Positions 16,450 to 25,253 of a stretch of DNA of 64,000 bases are shown in pieces (position 1 is the first letter of the stretch; the number at the start of each line of letters is the position of its first letter). This DNA is from Nocardia vermiculata NBRC 100427 (GTDB lineage: Bacteria; Actinomycetota; Actinomycetes; Mycobacteriales; Mycobacteriaceae). The notes beneath the pieces were generated by a model that searched no databases, was not told the origin of the DNA, and saw only the letters and a program-made list of their open reading frames with translations. Both the position numbers and the translations under genes were made by a program. The stretch lies in contig NZ_BDCA01000013.1 of assembly GCF_001613265.1 (NCBI RefSeq), positions 62,001-126,000 of the forward strand, given 5' to 3'.

Positions 16450-17334
16450 TCAGTGTGCTCCACGCTTGAGTGCGCGGTTCATCGGCACGACCTCCTGCGA
16501 GACGACCCCGCAACCGGCCAGTTCGTCGTCGACGAACGTGACCACATCCTGATAGCGGGGGAGAACCACGTTGAGCGCGAGGCTGAACCGCCCCGAAGTC
16601 GCTGCGACGAACCGGCAGTACGGGTGCCGGCTGAGCTTGGCGGCCAGCCGGCCCAACTGCCCTGGGGCCATGGTGATCCAGATCATCGTGTCCACGCCGA
16701 GTCCCTGCACCGCGGGGTCGATCTCCACCTCGTAGTAGAGGGTTCCGGACTCGACGAGTCTGCGCGTGCGGCGTGCCACCGTCCCCGGGTCCACCCCTGC
16801 AGCCGTGGCGATCACACTGTTCGACCGGCGGCCGTCGATCCTGAGCTGAGCGATGATGGTCCGATCGAGGTCGTCGAGCCGGTACTTCGGCCATTCCACG
16901 GCGGCCTGCCCGTGCACGGTCCAGACCTTCAGCAACTGCATCGACTCGACACTGCGGACCTTCGGGTCGTCGGTGACACCTTTGAGAACCGGGTCACCGG
17001 GTCCTGGAGAGGCCACGAGGCCCCACACCACCTGATCGCCTGCCGTGGATGTCCGCACCCACCTCGATCGAGGTTGCCGGGCCAGGGCTCGGCTGAGTCT
17101 GCTCGCATGACCGGTGTCGCTCCACGTCCGGATCAACCAGCCGACTCCACCCTCGAACCCGGGCAGCGTCCTGGCCACGACGCGGACGAGACCGAGCTCC
17201 ACCAGCCGCCGGTAGCGCCGCGCCACCGTGCGCTCACCGACATCCAGTCGCTCGGCGAGCGTCGCGTAGGTCGCCACCGGGTCACGGTCGAGTTCCTGGA
17301 CCAGTCGCACATCGGCTTCGGTGATGGTAACCAT
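16450..17334 (-). CDS. Double-length Lrp/AsnC-family regulator
   Basis: The protein has 294 residues from ATG 17334 (MVTITEADVRLVQELDRDPV); an upstream GTG at 17355 would add seven. It contains two HTH units: about residues 5-55 (YATLAERLDVGERTVARRYR) and 155-205 (SNSVIATAAGVDPGTVARRT). Each is followed by an Lrp-type ligand-binding region, so it is a fused tandem, about twice the usual 150 residues. Its stop abuts the stop of the CocE gene, so it likely controls the catabolic operon at 10919 or the genes to its right. Confidence 0.82.
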   Translation of the reverse strand: MVTITEADVRLVQELDRDPVATYATLAERLDVGERTVARRYRRLVELGLVRVVARTLPGFEGGVGWLIRTWSDTGHASRLSRALARQPRSRWVRTSTAGDQVVWGLVASPGPGDPVLKGVTDDPKVRSVESMQLLKVWTVHGQAAVEWPKYRLDDLDRTIIAQLRIDGRRSNSVIATAAGVDPGTVARRTRRLVESGTLYYEVEIDPAVQGLGVDTMIWITMAPGQLGRLAAKLSRHPYCRFVAATSGRFSLALNVVLPRYQDVVTFVDDELAGCGVVSQEVVPMNRALKRGAH

Positions 17335-17424
17335 CGTGCCGCTGCCGGTTACCACGTCGCGAAACCGAGCGGCACTCCGCAGTAGCGAGAGAACAGCTTC
17401 CTTCCGAGGCAGCAGGACATGTCG

Positions 17425-18483
17425 TCAAGATACTCGGCGGTGCGGCGGATACCTGCGCAGCCAGAACACGACCGTGGCGACGAGTGACCAGGCGATCAGT
17501 ACCAGATAGGGAAAAATATGCTGGTGGCCGGAGAAGTACACGGCCGTGTGCTGGGCATTGACCGAGGCGCCCGGTGGGAGCCAGCGGCCGACCGTGCCGA
17601 GCACCGACGGTAACAACGGCCAGGACACCGCGCCCCCGGAGGAAGGGTTCCCCAGCAGCACCATCACGCCCCAGGTCGGGATCATCGCCCACCGCCCGAA
17701 CAGCGCATCGAACATGGAAAAGATCATTCCCGAGGTGAACATCGTCAGCGCCAGAATGCCCCAGGACTGCGGAAACGGCAGCGACAGCGCCCCCAGCCAC
17801 CAGTCGACGACCGCCGCGATCGCGAAGCCGCCGCAGAGCGAGTAGCAGACGGTGTACGCGATTCGCGGTATCGGCCCGAGTTGGCGCGCGTGCACGTTGA
17901 GCTGGATCGCGCCCACGAAACCGATGATCACCGCTGCCAGCGTGATGTAGAAGATCGCGAGTCCGCGCGGATCTCCTGGTTGTAATGGATTGACATCGGC
18001 CACGACGGTGGGTGTCGTCGTCGCACTCCCGCTCTGCGTCGCGGCGCGCGACAACACCTCGGCGACCGACGAACCGGAGGCGCCGGATACCTCGACCCGG
18101 ACCTGCCCTGCCGTGCGCATGTCGAGAATTGCGTAGGCCCGTTGCGCCTGCAGCGCCTGATTCGCGGCATCGGAGGTTGCGTAGAAGGACGGGTGCAGCG
18201 AGCTGCCCAGCGCATCGTCCATGTGATCGAGGAACTGCTGATCGGTGTCGGACACCGCCGGGCTTGCACCGAGTACGGCAACGGGGATCCGATGGGGCGT
18301 CGGATTCGCGAGAATGTAGGTGTACGAACCGGCGAACAGGCCCGCTGCCGTCGCCAGGATGAATACCAGCACCGTCGCGGGCAGATACGGCGAATGCCGG
18401 AACCGATCCCACCGCGCTCGCCACCGATCATCGGCATCGGTTCCCTCGGTACGGGGCGCCCCTTCGGTCTCGCTGCCGGACAT
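17425..18483 (-). CDS. ABC-2/DUF3533-like membrane protein
   Basis: The protein has 352 residues from ATG 18483. A cytoplasmic N-terminus rich in acidic and Arg residues leads to TM1 at about 40-62 (LPATVLVFILATAAGLFAGS). An extracellular domain of about 120 residues follows (YILANPTPHRIPVAVLGASP and on). Five further helices span about 195-345 and a basic tail ends it (WLRRYPPHRRVS). The layout matches the YhgE/Pip and DUF3533 group, permease-like proteins without their own ATPase. The domain holds two NQALQAQRAYA-like segments typical of the group. The transported substrate is unknown. Confidence 0.72.
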   Translation of the reverse strand: MSGSETEGAPRTEGTDADDRWRARWDRFRHSPYLPATVLVFILATAAGLFAGSYTYILANPTPHRIPVAVLGASPAVSDTDQQFLDHMDDALGSSLHPSFYATSDAANQALQAQRAYAILDMRTAGQVRVEVSGASGSSVAEVLSRAATQSGSATTTPTVVADVNPLQPGDPRGLAIFYITLAAVIIGFVGAIQLNVHARQLGPIPRIAYTVCYSLCGGFAIAAVVDWWLGALSLPFPQSWGILALTMFTSGMIFSMFDALFGRWAMIPTWGVMVLLGNPSSGGAVSWPLLPSVLGTVGRWLPPGASVNAQHTAVYFSGHQHIFPYLVLIAWSLVATVVFWLRRYPPHRRVS

Positions 18484-18562
18484 GCCGCCACCTTAGAAGC
18501 CCGCGAGCCGCTTATCCCGCAACTGTCGCCGGCGTCGCGGCCCGCGCGCCTTCGAGCGTCGC

Positions 18563-20347
18563 TCACTCACCGGCGCGCGTCCGGGACAGGTTCCAGCCGT
18601 TCCAGGTTTCGCCGTCGAGATCCTGCGCGATCCGCCGCCGGAGGTCGCTACGCATCGGTTCCGGAAGCCGGTCGAGGACCGGGATGATGTCGGCCGAGAG
18701 TCCCGCCAGGTAACGGGTGTCGAGTTCCTTGCCGTGCTGCAGACGGTCGATGTTCTTCGATGCGACCAGGGCTTCGGGGTTCGATGCGGCGAGGGTGAGC
18801 AGAGCGGCCACCGCGGTGGCGATGGTGGTGCGCGGCAGCCACGCTGTGTCCAGACGGAGGACGGCGGCGATCACCAGCAGATACACGACACCCAGCCAGA
18901 GCTCGCAGGTACCGACCAGCAGGCGCAGCACGGTGAATCCGTAAGCCTGCTGGTAGGTCCACATCCGGCCCAGCGCGGAGGCGATGATCACCAGCGTGAG
19001 CCCGCTGATCGTGCAGAGCAGCACGCGCAGCCAGAGACGGTCCGCGGCGGTATCCCTGGCGGCCCGGTGCAATACGGGGAGGATGACGGCGAGGGTGAGC
19101 AGCGTGACCGCGGCCAGTTGCCAGAACCCGCTGCGCGCGTAGTCGGCGTAGGTGAGGCCGGCGGTGCGTTGCACGTAGTCGTCCCCACCGAACAGCGCCA
19201 CCAGCTGGGCGCCGACGAATGCTGCGAACAGCAATGTCAACGCGCCGACCGGGAGCGCCCATTCCAGCCGGGCCAGTGGGCGCTTCGCGGAGCCGTCCCG
19301 GTCGGCAGCCGGCGCCGGCGGTCCCGCCAGAACGTACAGGGTGGCCAGGGTTCCGATGCCGACGAGCGCGAACACCACGATCCAGCCGGTCACCGTGCCG
19401 CTGTCCATCGGCGGCACCAACTCGTCGACGACTGCGGCGAAGGTGGCGTCGGCACCGGCCAGCAGCGGTACGAACACCGCCAGCAGTGCCAGTGTGGCGG
19501 CCACGGAGACAGCGAGCCGCCATTGGCGTGTGCCGGCGCCGCCGCGTGTTCTGCTCTGCGCCGCGAACACCCAGGCCGGGACACCGACCGACGCCAGTGG
19601 GACCGCGATCGCGTCGTGCAGGATCCCGCGCGCCGACGGCCGGCTCACCACCGCGAGCGAGCCGCACACCGCGGCCGCGATCAGGCAGAGGACGAACAAC
19701 CAGCCCGCTGCCCGGAAGGTGCCCACCGCCAGCAGTGCCAGTGCGGCGGCCGCCCACCAGCGACCGCGGTGGACCGCGCGTTCGGGAGCGGAGGTGTTGC
19801 GGCGCACGGCGCGGCGATGAACGGTGGCGACCGCAGCCGTGACGGCGAATCCCGCGAGCAGCCAGCCGATTCCGGGTCGATCGACGGGAACGGTCGCCGC
19901 GGCGACCACACCGGAGATTCCTGCTGCGGGCAGCGCACCCGCCGGATAGGCGACCAGGCGCCAGCGTGGCGGCGGGCTCGGAACCGGTGCGAGTGGTCCG
20001 GTGAAATGCTGCGCTCGGCCGGCGGGACCGTATGGCGGAGTCCCGCTGCCGGCCGAGAGCTGATCGCCGGTCGCGCGGCCGGCGCCGGAAACTCCGACCG
20101 GACTCCGGCTTCCGGGCGAGGCGGGTGCTTCGTTGCCCGCAGCCGTGGCCGCACCGTCGGCGGGTGCGGCACCGGGCGAGGCACCGACCAGCACCTCGAC
20201 GGGTTCATCCCGGTCCGAGGCCGCCACGGGTTCCACCGCAGCGGTTGCCGGTACCGAGTCGGCCGGGAGCGCGCGCCCGGCCGAATCCACCGATTTCGAC
20301 GATGTCGAGGGGCCGGCGGTGTCGTCCGGGGGAGTTGTTTCGGGCAT
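18563..20347 (-). CDS. DUF4173/DUF4153-type polytopic membrane protein
   Basis: The protein has 594 residues from ATG 20347 with AGGAG nine bases upstream. The first 125 residues are low-complexity, rich in Ala, Pro, Ser and Asp. About a dozen hydrophobic helices then follow to near residue 535, including WWAAAALALLAVGTFRAAGW and TGWIVVFALVGIGTLATLYV. A basic cytoplasmic tail (RSDLRRRIAQDLDGETWNGW) ends it. Gene order, strand and the 70-base gap place it downstream of the two-component pair, so it may be the third gene of that operon. Function is unknown. Confidence 0.75.
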   Translation of the reverse strand: MPETTPPDDTAGPSTSSKSVDSAGRALPADSVPATAAVEPVAASDRDEPVEVLVGASPGAAPADGAATAAGNEAPASPGSRSPVGVSGAGRATGDQLSAGSGTPPYGPAGRAQHFTGPLAPVPSPPPRWRLVAYPAGALPAAGISGVVAAATVPVDRPGIGWLLAGFAVTAAVATVHRRAVRRNTSAPERAVHRGRWWAAAALALLAVGTFRAAGWLFVLCLIAAAVCGSLAVVSRPSARGILHDAIAVPLASVGVPAWVFAAQSRTRGGAGTRQWRLAVSVAATLALLAVFVPLLAGADATFAAVVDELVPPMDSGTVTGWIVVFALVGIGTLATLYVLAGPPAPAADRDGSAKRPLARLEWALPVGALTLLFAAFVGAQLVALFGGDDYVQRTAGLTYADYARSGFWQLAAVTLLTLAVILPVLHRAARDTAADRLWLRVLLCTISGLTLVIIASALGRMWTYQQAYGFTVLRLLVGTCELWLGVVYLLVIAAVLRLDTAWLPRTTIATAVAALLTLAASNPEALVASKNIDRLQHGKELDTRYLAGLSADIIPVLDRLPEPMRSDLRRRIAQDLDGETWNGWNLSRTRAGE

Positions 20348-20417
20348 GGGATATCGCTCCTGAGGGTGTGCGGGATCGGCCCGGGACCGAGTGGTCCGGG
20401 CGGGCGAGTTCGGGATG

Positions 20418-21536
20418 TCAGTGCCGGGGTGGTTCGGTGGCGGGAAGAACGACGCGGATGCGGGAGCCCGGGTCGGTGACCGCGATGGAGCCGCGGTGCA
20501 GATCGATCACCCAGCGGGCGATGGCCAGTCCGAGGCCGGTGCCGCCGCCGGATGTGGCGCCGCCGCGGGTGAAGCGGTCGAAGATGCGTTCGCGTTGCGC
20601 CGGAGGTATTCCGGGCCCGTCGTCGGCGACCTCGATGACGAGATCGCTGCCGGTGATGCAGGCGTGGAGGCGGACTTCACCGCCGGCGGGACCGTGCCGG
20701 GCGGCGTTGTCCAGCAGATTCAGCAGTACCTGGTGCAGGCGGGCGCGGTCGGCGAACACGGTCGCGGTGCCCGGGGCGACGGTGCTGTGGAAGCGGATGC
20801 CGCGGCCGAGGGATGCTGTCGTCACTTCGGCTTCGGCCACCACCGTCTCGAAAAGTGGTGCGATATCGAACTCTTCACGGTCCAAGGGAGTCGCCCCGGC
20901 CTCGATACTGGACAGCTCGAGTAGTTCGGAGACGAGGCGCCCGAGTCGCTCGGTCTGCGCGAGTGCGGTTTCCAGGGTTTTCGGATCGGGCTGCGACACG
21001 CCGTCGACCAGGTTCTCCAGCACCGCATGCAGGGCGGTGATCGGGGTACGCAACTCGTGGGAGACATTGGCGATCAGTTCGCGCCGCTGGCGGTCGGCGG
21101 CGGCGAGGTCGGTCGCCATCCGGTTGAATGCCTCGGCGAGCTGGCCGACCTCGTCGTGGGAGGAGGCGCGGACCCGGCTGGTGTAGTCACCGCGCGCCAT
21201 CCGCGTCGCCGCGGCCGTCATCTCCCGCAGCGGCCGGGTGATGCCGTGCGCCAGGAATTGCGACGACACCAGAGCGATCAGTATCGCGGTCAGTGTCGTC
21301 ATCGGCGGCAGCCAGCCGATGCGGTGGCTGAACCAGAGGAAGGCGAGACCACCCGAGAAGGTCATCAGGACGGCCAGTTTGAGTTTGATGAACCGAATCC
21401 GGTCCAGTGGCCGCGGAAGCCGGTCCGACACCCACGTCAGCGCGGCCGGAATTCTGCTGCCGGGGCGGCTGCCCGTGTCGATTCCGGTGTGCTCGCCCGA
21501 TGCGGTGCCGGGCTGCAGGGAGGTCGGGGTCCTCAT
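20418..21536 (-). CDS. Sensor histidine kinase with very short extracytoplasmic loop
   Basis: The protein has 372 residues from ATG 21536, which overlaps the response regulator stop (ATGA). Domains in order: basic N-terminus; two closely spaced helices (about residues 52-66 and 75-95) joined by only about eight residues, so there is no periplasmic sensor domain; HAMP ending GDYTSRVRASSHDEVGQLAE; dimerisation helix with the phosphorylated His in ANVSHELRTPITAL; and ATPase with N box LLNLLDNAARHGPAGG, G1 EVADDGPGIPP and G2 GGGTGLGLAIARWV. This is an intact HPK1-type kinase. It may sense within the membrane or through a partner such as the downstream polytopic protein. Confidence 0.92.
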   Translation of the reverse strand: MRTPTSLQPGTASGEHTGIDTGSRPGSRIPAALTWVSDRLPRPLDRIRFIKLKLAVLMTFSGGLAFLWFSHRIGWLPPMTTLTAILIALVSSQFLAHGITRPLREMTAAATRMARGDYTSRVRASSHDEVGQLAEAFNRMATDLAAADRQRRELIANVSHELRTPITALHAVLENLVDGVSQPDPKTLETALAQTERLGRLVSELLELSSIEAGATPLDREEFDIAPLFETVVAEAEVTTASLGRGIRFHSTVAPGTATVFADRARLHQVLLNLLDNAARHGPAGGEVRLHACITGSDLVIEVADDGPGIPPAQRERIFDRFTRGGATSGGGTGLGLAIARWVIDLHRGSIAVTDPGSRIRVVLPATEPPRH

Positions 21537-22234
21537 CGCGTCTCCAGCGCATAGCCCACACCGTGGACCGTCCGGATCAGGTCGGCGCCGAGCTTGCGGC
21601 GCAACGCCTTGATGTGACTGTCGACCGCGCGGGTCCCGGACGCGTCCGCCCAGTCCCAGACCTCCTCGAGAAGCCGTTCCCGGGCGAGTACGGCCCGCGG
21701 ACGCCGGGCCAGCCGCGCCAGCAGATCGAATTCCAGCGGCGTGAGCTGCGCTTCGACCCCGCTGCGCCACACCCGGCGCTGATCGGCATCGATGCGCAGG
21801 TCGCCCACCACCGTGACGGTGCCGTGCCGGTCGCCGGCCCGCTCCACCCGGCGCAGCAACGCGTGCACGCGGGCGGTGAGGACCCGCATCGAGAACGGTT
21901 TCGTCAGATAGTCGTCGGCACCCACACCAAGGCCGACCAGCTGGTCTGTTTCGTCGGTCCGGGCGGTGAGCATCAGCACGGGCAGCGCCTGTCCGGCCTG
22001 GATCCGCCGGCACACCTCCAGCCCGTCAAAGCCGGGCAACATGATGTCGAGGACCACCAGATCCGGTTCGAACGTATCCGCCGCCGTGACCGCGGCCGGT
22101 CCGTCGTGGGCGGTGGCGACCGTGAACCCCTCGGCTCGCAGGCGTGCCGCCACCGAGTCCGCGATGGTGGGCTCGTCGTCCACCACCAGGATCCGGCGTG
22201 CGGCCGGTGCGCCCACCGGGGCGTTGTCTTCCAT
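21533..22234 (-). CDS. OmpR/PhoB-family response regulator
   Basis: The protein has 233 residues from ATG 22234. The receiver domain has the acidic pair in ILVVDDEPTIADSVAARLRA, the phosphorylated Asp in PDLVVLDIMLPGFDG, the Thr/Ser in VLMLTAR and the Lys in DDYLTKPFSMRVL. The C-terminal winged helix contains LTPLEFDLLARLARRPRAVL and RAVDSHIKALRRKLG with RTVHGVGY. All key residues are present. It is the first gene of the RR-HK operon and is divergent from an RDD membrane protein at 22430. Confidence 0.94.
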   Translation of the reverse strand: MEDNAPVGAPAARRILVVDDEPTIADSVAARLRAEGFTVATAHDGPAAVTAADTFEPDLVVLDIMLPGFDGLEVCRRIQAGQALPVLMLTARTDETDQLVGLGVGADDYLTKPFSMRVLTARVHALLRRVERAGDRHGTVTVVGDLRIDADQRRVWRSGVEAQLTPLEFDLLARLARRPRAVLARERLLEEVWDWADASGTRAVDSHIKALRRKLGADLIRTVHGVGYALETR

Positions 22235-22429
22235 AGTCCGGGAGCCTAACCATCCCGTGTGGAGAGAAGCGGGGCCAGTTGTGGAGATTCTGTGTGCACA
22301 CGCCACGGCTACCGGCATGGACACAATCCGGCCGAGTAATGCCGGACAGTGTTCTGTTTGTGCGACCGTGGAACCGGACACCCGGCAGACAAGGCAATGC
22401 ACGTGATCATCCCAACGAGGAGGAGCGTC

Positions 22430-22894
22430 ATGACCACACGTGGGTACGAACCCCAGTTCAGGGCGGCAGCGGGCGTGGCCCCCGGCGGACTGGCCAAACG
22501 CGCCTTGGCGCGATTCATCGACTGGATCATCGCGGGCATCGTCGGCGCGATCCTGTTCTGGCTGTTGCCCGCGAGTACGCCCGATTGGGTATCGGTGCTG
22601 CCCGGCGCCGGATTCGCATTCCTGTACTTCCTCTGCTTCGAGGTCAGCACCGGATCCACCCCGGGCAAGAAGATCCTCGGCTTGCACGTGCGGGGTGCGG
22701 GGAACTCGGATAAGCCGAACCTCAAGGACTCCGCGCTGCGGAATGCGTACATGCTGCTGAATCTGATTCCGTGGATCGGCGGCTTGCTCTGGCTCATCGC
22801 CGCGATCGCGATCGCTGTCACGATCGGTTCGAGCCCGACGAAGCAGGGGTGGCACGACCGATTCGCCGATGGCACCCAGGTGGTCGAGGTCTGA
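22430..22894 (+). CDS. RDD-family membrane protein
   Basis: The protein has 154 residues from ATG 22430, with GAGGAGGAG upstream. The RDD signature is LAKRALARFIDWIIAGIVGA (Arg and Asp-Asp-like motif in TM1). A second helix is VLPGAGFAFLYFLCFEVSTG, followed by TPGKKILGLHVRG (conserved GKxxxGL loop), a third helix LLNLIPWIGGLLWLIAAIAI and the end KQGWHDRFADGTQVV, which is diagnostic. It is divergent from the two-component system, a possible target. Family function ranges from ion transport to unknown. Confidence 0.88.
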   Translation: MTTRGYEPQFRAAAGVAPGGLAKRALARFIDWIIAGIVGAILFWLLPASTPDWVSVLPGAGFAFLYFLCFEVSTGSTPGKKILGLHVRGAGNSDKPNLKDSALRNAYMLLNLIPWIGGLLWLIAAIAIAVTIGSSPTKQGWHDRFADGTQVVEV

Positions 22895-22900
22895 ACCGGG

Positions 22901-23725
22901 TCAGTGCAGGAAACCGGCCAGGTGGTCGAGTTGTCGCATGACGTCCGCCGGATCCTCGTGATCGGTGAGCTCGAACAGCACCCGGTCGACCCCGGCCGCC
23001 TCGTATTCGGTCAGCTGGTGCGGATCCGCGCCGTAGAGCGTGACCGGCACGGGGCGGTCGGCACGCTGTCGTAGTTCCGTGATCCGCGAGTGCAACACGT
23101 CGATCGGGTACAGCGGCAGGGGGATCCAGCCGTCCCCGTGGTCGAGGACCCTGTCGAGCACCTTCGGTCCCACCCCGCCGATCAGGATCGGGAGTGGCCG
23201 GGCGGGCTTGGGCCGGCACCAGATCGGATCGAAATCGACGAACTCGCCATGGAACTCCGGTTCCTCCTCGGTCCAGATGGTGCGCACCGCGTCGATATGT
23301 TCGAGCATCCGTGCCAGCGGGCGGGTCGGGTCGACGCCGTGATTGGCCATTTCCTCGGCGTTCCAGCCCGGGCCGACGCCCAGCTCGAACCTGCCGTCGG
23401 ACAACAGGTCCACACCGGCGGCCTGCTTGGCGAGGTTGATCGGATGATGCTGGTTGATCAGCGCCACCGCGGTACCCAGTGTGATCCGGTGCGTGCCGGT
23501 CGCGATCGCAGCCAGCGCGGTGAACGGGTCGAGAGTGTGTGAGTAGTGCCGCGGCAACGGGAGTGGTTCGGTCGCGCCGACCGGAAACGGGGTGAGCCGG
23601 CTGACCGGGATGTGGGTGTGTTCGGTGAGGAAGAGCGCGTCGAAGCCACGTTCTTCCACGGCCTGTCCGAGCGGTACCGGTGCGATGCCGTAATCGGTCA
23701 GGAAGGTGACGATTCCGATGTTCAT
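22901..23725 (-). CDS. Luciferase-like (LLM class) F420-dependent oxidoreductase
   Basis: The protein has 274 residues from ATG 23725 (MNIGIVTFLTDYGIAPVPLG). It has TIM-barrel wording of the TIGR03619-type LLM enzymes: RGFDALFLTEHTHIPVSRLT, LDPFTALAAIATGTHRITLG, HHPINLAKQAAGVDLLSDGR, FELGVGPGWNAEEMANHG and LPILIGGVGPKVLDRV. Such proteins usually bind F420, sometimes FMN. It is divergent from a TetR gene with a 24-bp palindrome between them, so expression is probably derepressed by an unknown inducer. Confidence 0.87.
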   Translation of the reverse strand: MNIGIVTFLTDYGIAPVPLGQAVEERGFDALFLTEHTHIPVSRLTPFPVGATEPLPLPRHYSHTLDPFTALAAIATGTHRITLGTAVALINQHHPINLAKQAAGVDLLSDGRFELGVGPGWNAEEMANHGVDPTRPLARMLEHIDAVRTIWTEEEPEFHGEFVDFDPIWCRPKPARPLPILIGGVGPKVLDRVLDHGDGWIPLPLYPIDVLHSRITELRQRADRPVPVTLYGADPHQLTEYEAAGVDRVLFELTDHEDPADVMRQLDHLAGFLH

Positions 23726-23740
23726 GCCATCACCGTAACC

Positions 23741-23764
23741 TAAATGTCAGTCGACTGACATTTA
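23741..23764. promoter_or_regulatory. 24-bp perfect palindrome, probable TetR operator
   Basis: The half-site TAAATGTCAGTC is followed at once by its exact reverse complement, giving 24 symmetrical bases with a SalI-like centre. It starts 15 bases upstream of the LLM start and ends 39 bases upstream of the TetR start, within both likely promoters. The core TGTCAGT-ACTGACA resembles operators of several mycobacterial TetR regulators. Confidence 0.75.
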
Positions 23765-23803
23765 TCTGGACGATGCCGCCACACAGGGTGATAGCGTGAC
23801 GGA

Positions 23804-24415
23804 GTGGCGGAAATCGGAATCGAAAGTGCACGAGCCGACGCCCAGCACAACCGTCGTGCCATCCTCGTCGCTGCGCGCGAGGCGGCTCGTGGTGACGGTG
23901 AGATCTGGCTCGACCGGATCGCGCAATCCGCCGGGGTGAGCGCGCGCACGCTCTACCGGCATTTCCCCACCAAAGACGACCTGATCGCCGGGGTCCTCGA
24001 GGACTATTTCGCCGAGCACGTGGAGCAGATCCACCGACGTGCCGAGGCGGAAACCGATGCCCGGCGGGCGCTGGAAACCGTGCTGGCAAGTGCCGTCGGC
24101 GCATTCGCCGAGTACCCGGGAATCCTCGCACTGGTCAACAGGAATGCGCGGGCCGGCGAGATCGCGGGTCGGTACCTCCGGTCGTTCGGCGAGGTGCTGT
24201 CGCGCGCACAGCAGGTCGGTGCGGTGCGTGCCGACCTACAGCTCGACGAACTCCCGTGCCTGGTCACCATGCTCGTGGCTGTCGCGGGCACCACCGGTGA
24301 GCGCTGGACCCGCTACCTCGAGCTGCTGCTCGACGGTCTGTCCCCGGTGGCCGCCCGGGCGCCGCTACCGGACAGCGGTGTGGCCCACGGGCATCCAGTG
24401 CAGCCGAGCAACTGA
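23804..24415 (+). CDS. TetR/AcrR-family regulator
   Basis: The protein has 203 residues from GTG 23804. The TetR HTH lies in residues 12-60: RRAILVAAREAARGDGEIWL, IAQSAGVSARTLYRHFPTKD (the canonical T-YYHF position) and DLIAGVLEDYFAEHV. The C-terminal ligand domain is Ala/Leu-rich and not diagnostic. The divergent LLM oxidoreductase and the 24-bp palindrome make local repression the obvious role. Confidence 0.9.
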   Translation: MAEIGIESARADAQHNRRAILVAAREAARGDGEIWLDRIAQSAGVSARTLYRHFPTKDDLIAGVLEDYFAEHVEQIHRRAEAETDARRALETVLASAVGAFAEYPGILALVNRNARAGEIAGRYLRSFGEVLSRAQQVGAVRADLQLDELPCLVTMLVAVAGTTGERWTRYLELLLDGLSPVAARAPLPDSGVAHGHPVQPSN

Positions 24416-24536
24416 GCCGGCTCGTCAATACCAGCCGTACGGTGCGCGAGACCCCCCGAGCACTTCGGGCAGCACCGCAGGCCGCATTCCCAGCGGCCGA
24501 TCCGGCACGGAACGCGCGGAGCTCGAGCCGTTGGAT

Positions 24537-25253
24537 TCAGCCCGGAATATGTTGGAGCAGAGCGTTTTCCCGGTCGTCCGGGGTGCGGCGGGGGCAACTC
24601 GAGCATTTGTTGCTCCTGCCGGTGACGTAGAGCAGGCAACACGAGCTGCGCCGGACGAACCGCCGGCTCCCCGCGGCCCCGGTGACGTCGATATAGCGCG
24701 GCGGCAGCAGGGGAGGTGCGCACAATGCGGCGGCGAGGGCGCACCCTTGCTCGAGTCGGCCCAGCTCGCGGCCGATACCCAGCGCACGGTTGGCAATCGA
24801 ATCCGAGGCGATCGCCCACAGAGCACGGGGTGTGGCGCCGCAGACTCGCGCGAGCGGATCGATGATCGACGCGCAGGCGTCACGCAGGGCCGGCGCGAAT
24901 TCCGCGTCTGCTGCCAGCAACCTATCCGATCGAGCGGCAGCGAGATACCCGTAGTCGCGCAGCCCGATTCGCAACCGTCCGGGAGCCGGATCGGGCGCGC
25001 GGCCGAATCCGAGCAGCATCGCCAGCGGGCCCGCGACGAGCGTGGAACTGGCCGAGTACCACCACAGTGTGCCGTTGACGCGTGCGTCGCCGCATGCCCA
25101 TCGCCCGCCGGTATCGGTGACCCGGTCGGCGAGCCAGACAGGATCGGTCAGCAGTTCGCCCGGCATGTCGGTGGATTCCAGGGCGACGGTGGGCGCGAAA
25201 TCGCCGAGCGCGGCAGCGGCGGCGGTGTAGGCGGCGGTGAGTGTGTCAGTCAT
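24537..25253 (-). CDS. FhuF-like [2Fe-2S] protein in a cobalamin-riboswitch operon
   Basis: The protein has 238 residues from ATG 25253, overlapping the ATPase gene end by eight bases. The C-terminus RRSSCCLLYVTGRSNKCSSC holds the FhuF-type cluster ligands (Cys-Cys-x10-Cys-x2-Cys). The rest has the loose FhuF wording (RWACGDARVNGTLWWYSAS, VAGPLAMLLGFGRAPD). E. coli FhuF reduces ferric iron bound to siderophores. Here the gene is the last of a transporter operon that follows a cobalamin riboswitch, so corrinoid or cobalt reduction after uptake is a reasonable alternative. Family firm, substrate inferred. Confidence 0.8.
   Translation of the reverse strand: MTDTLTAAYTAAAAALGDFAPTVALESTDMPGELLTDPVWLADRVTDTGGRWACGDARVNGTLWWYSASSTLVAGPLAMLLGFGRAPDPAPGRLRIGLRDYGYLAAARSDRLLAADAEFAPALRDACASIIDPLARVCGATPRALWAIASDSIANRALGIGRELGRLEQGCALAAALCAPPLLPPRYIDVTGAAGSRRFVRRSSCCLLYVTGRSNKCSSCPRRTPDDRENALLQHIPG

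Noticed and set aside
18734..20479. A 581-codon plus-strand frame
   Set aside because: It is antisense to the DUF4173-like gene and low-complexity (Gln, Gly, Arg).
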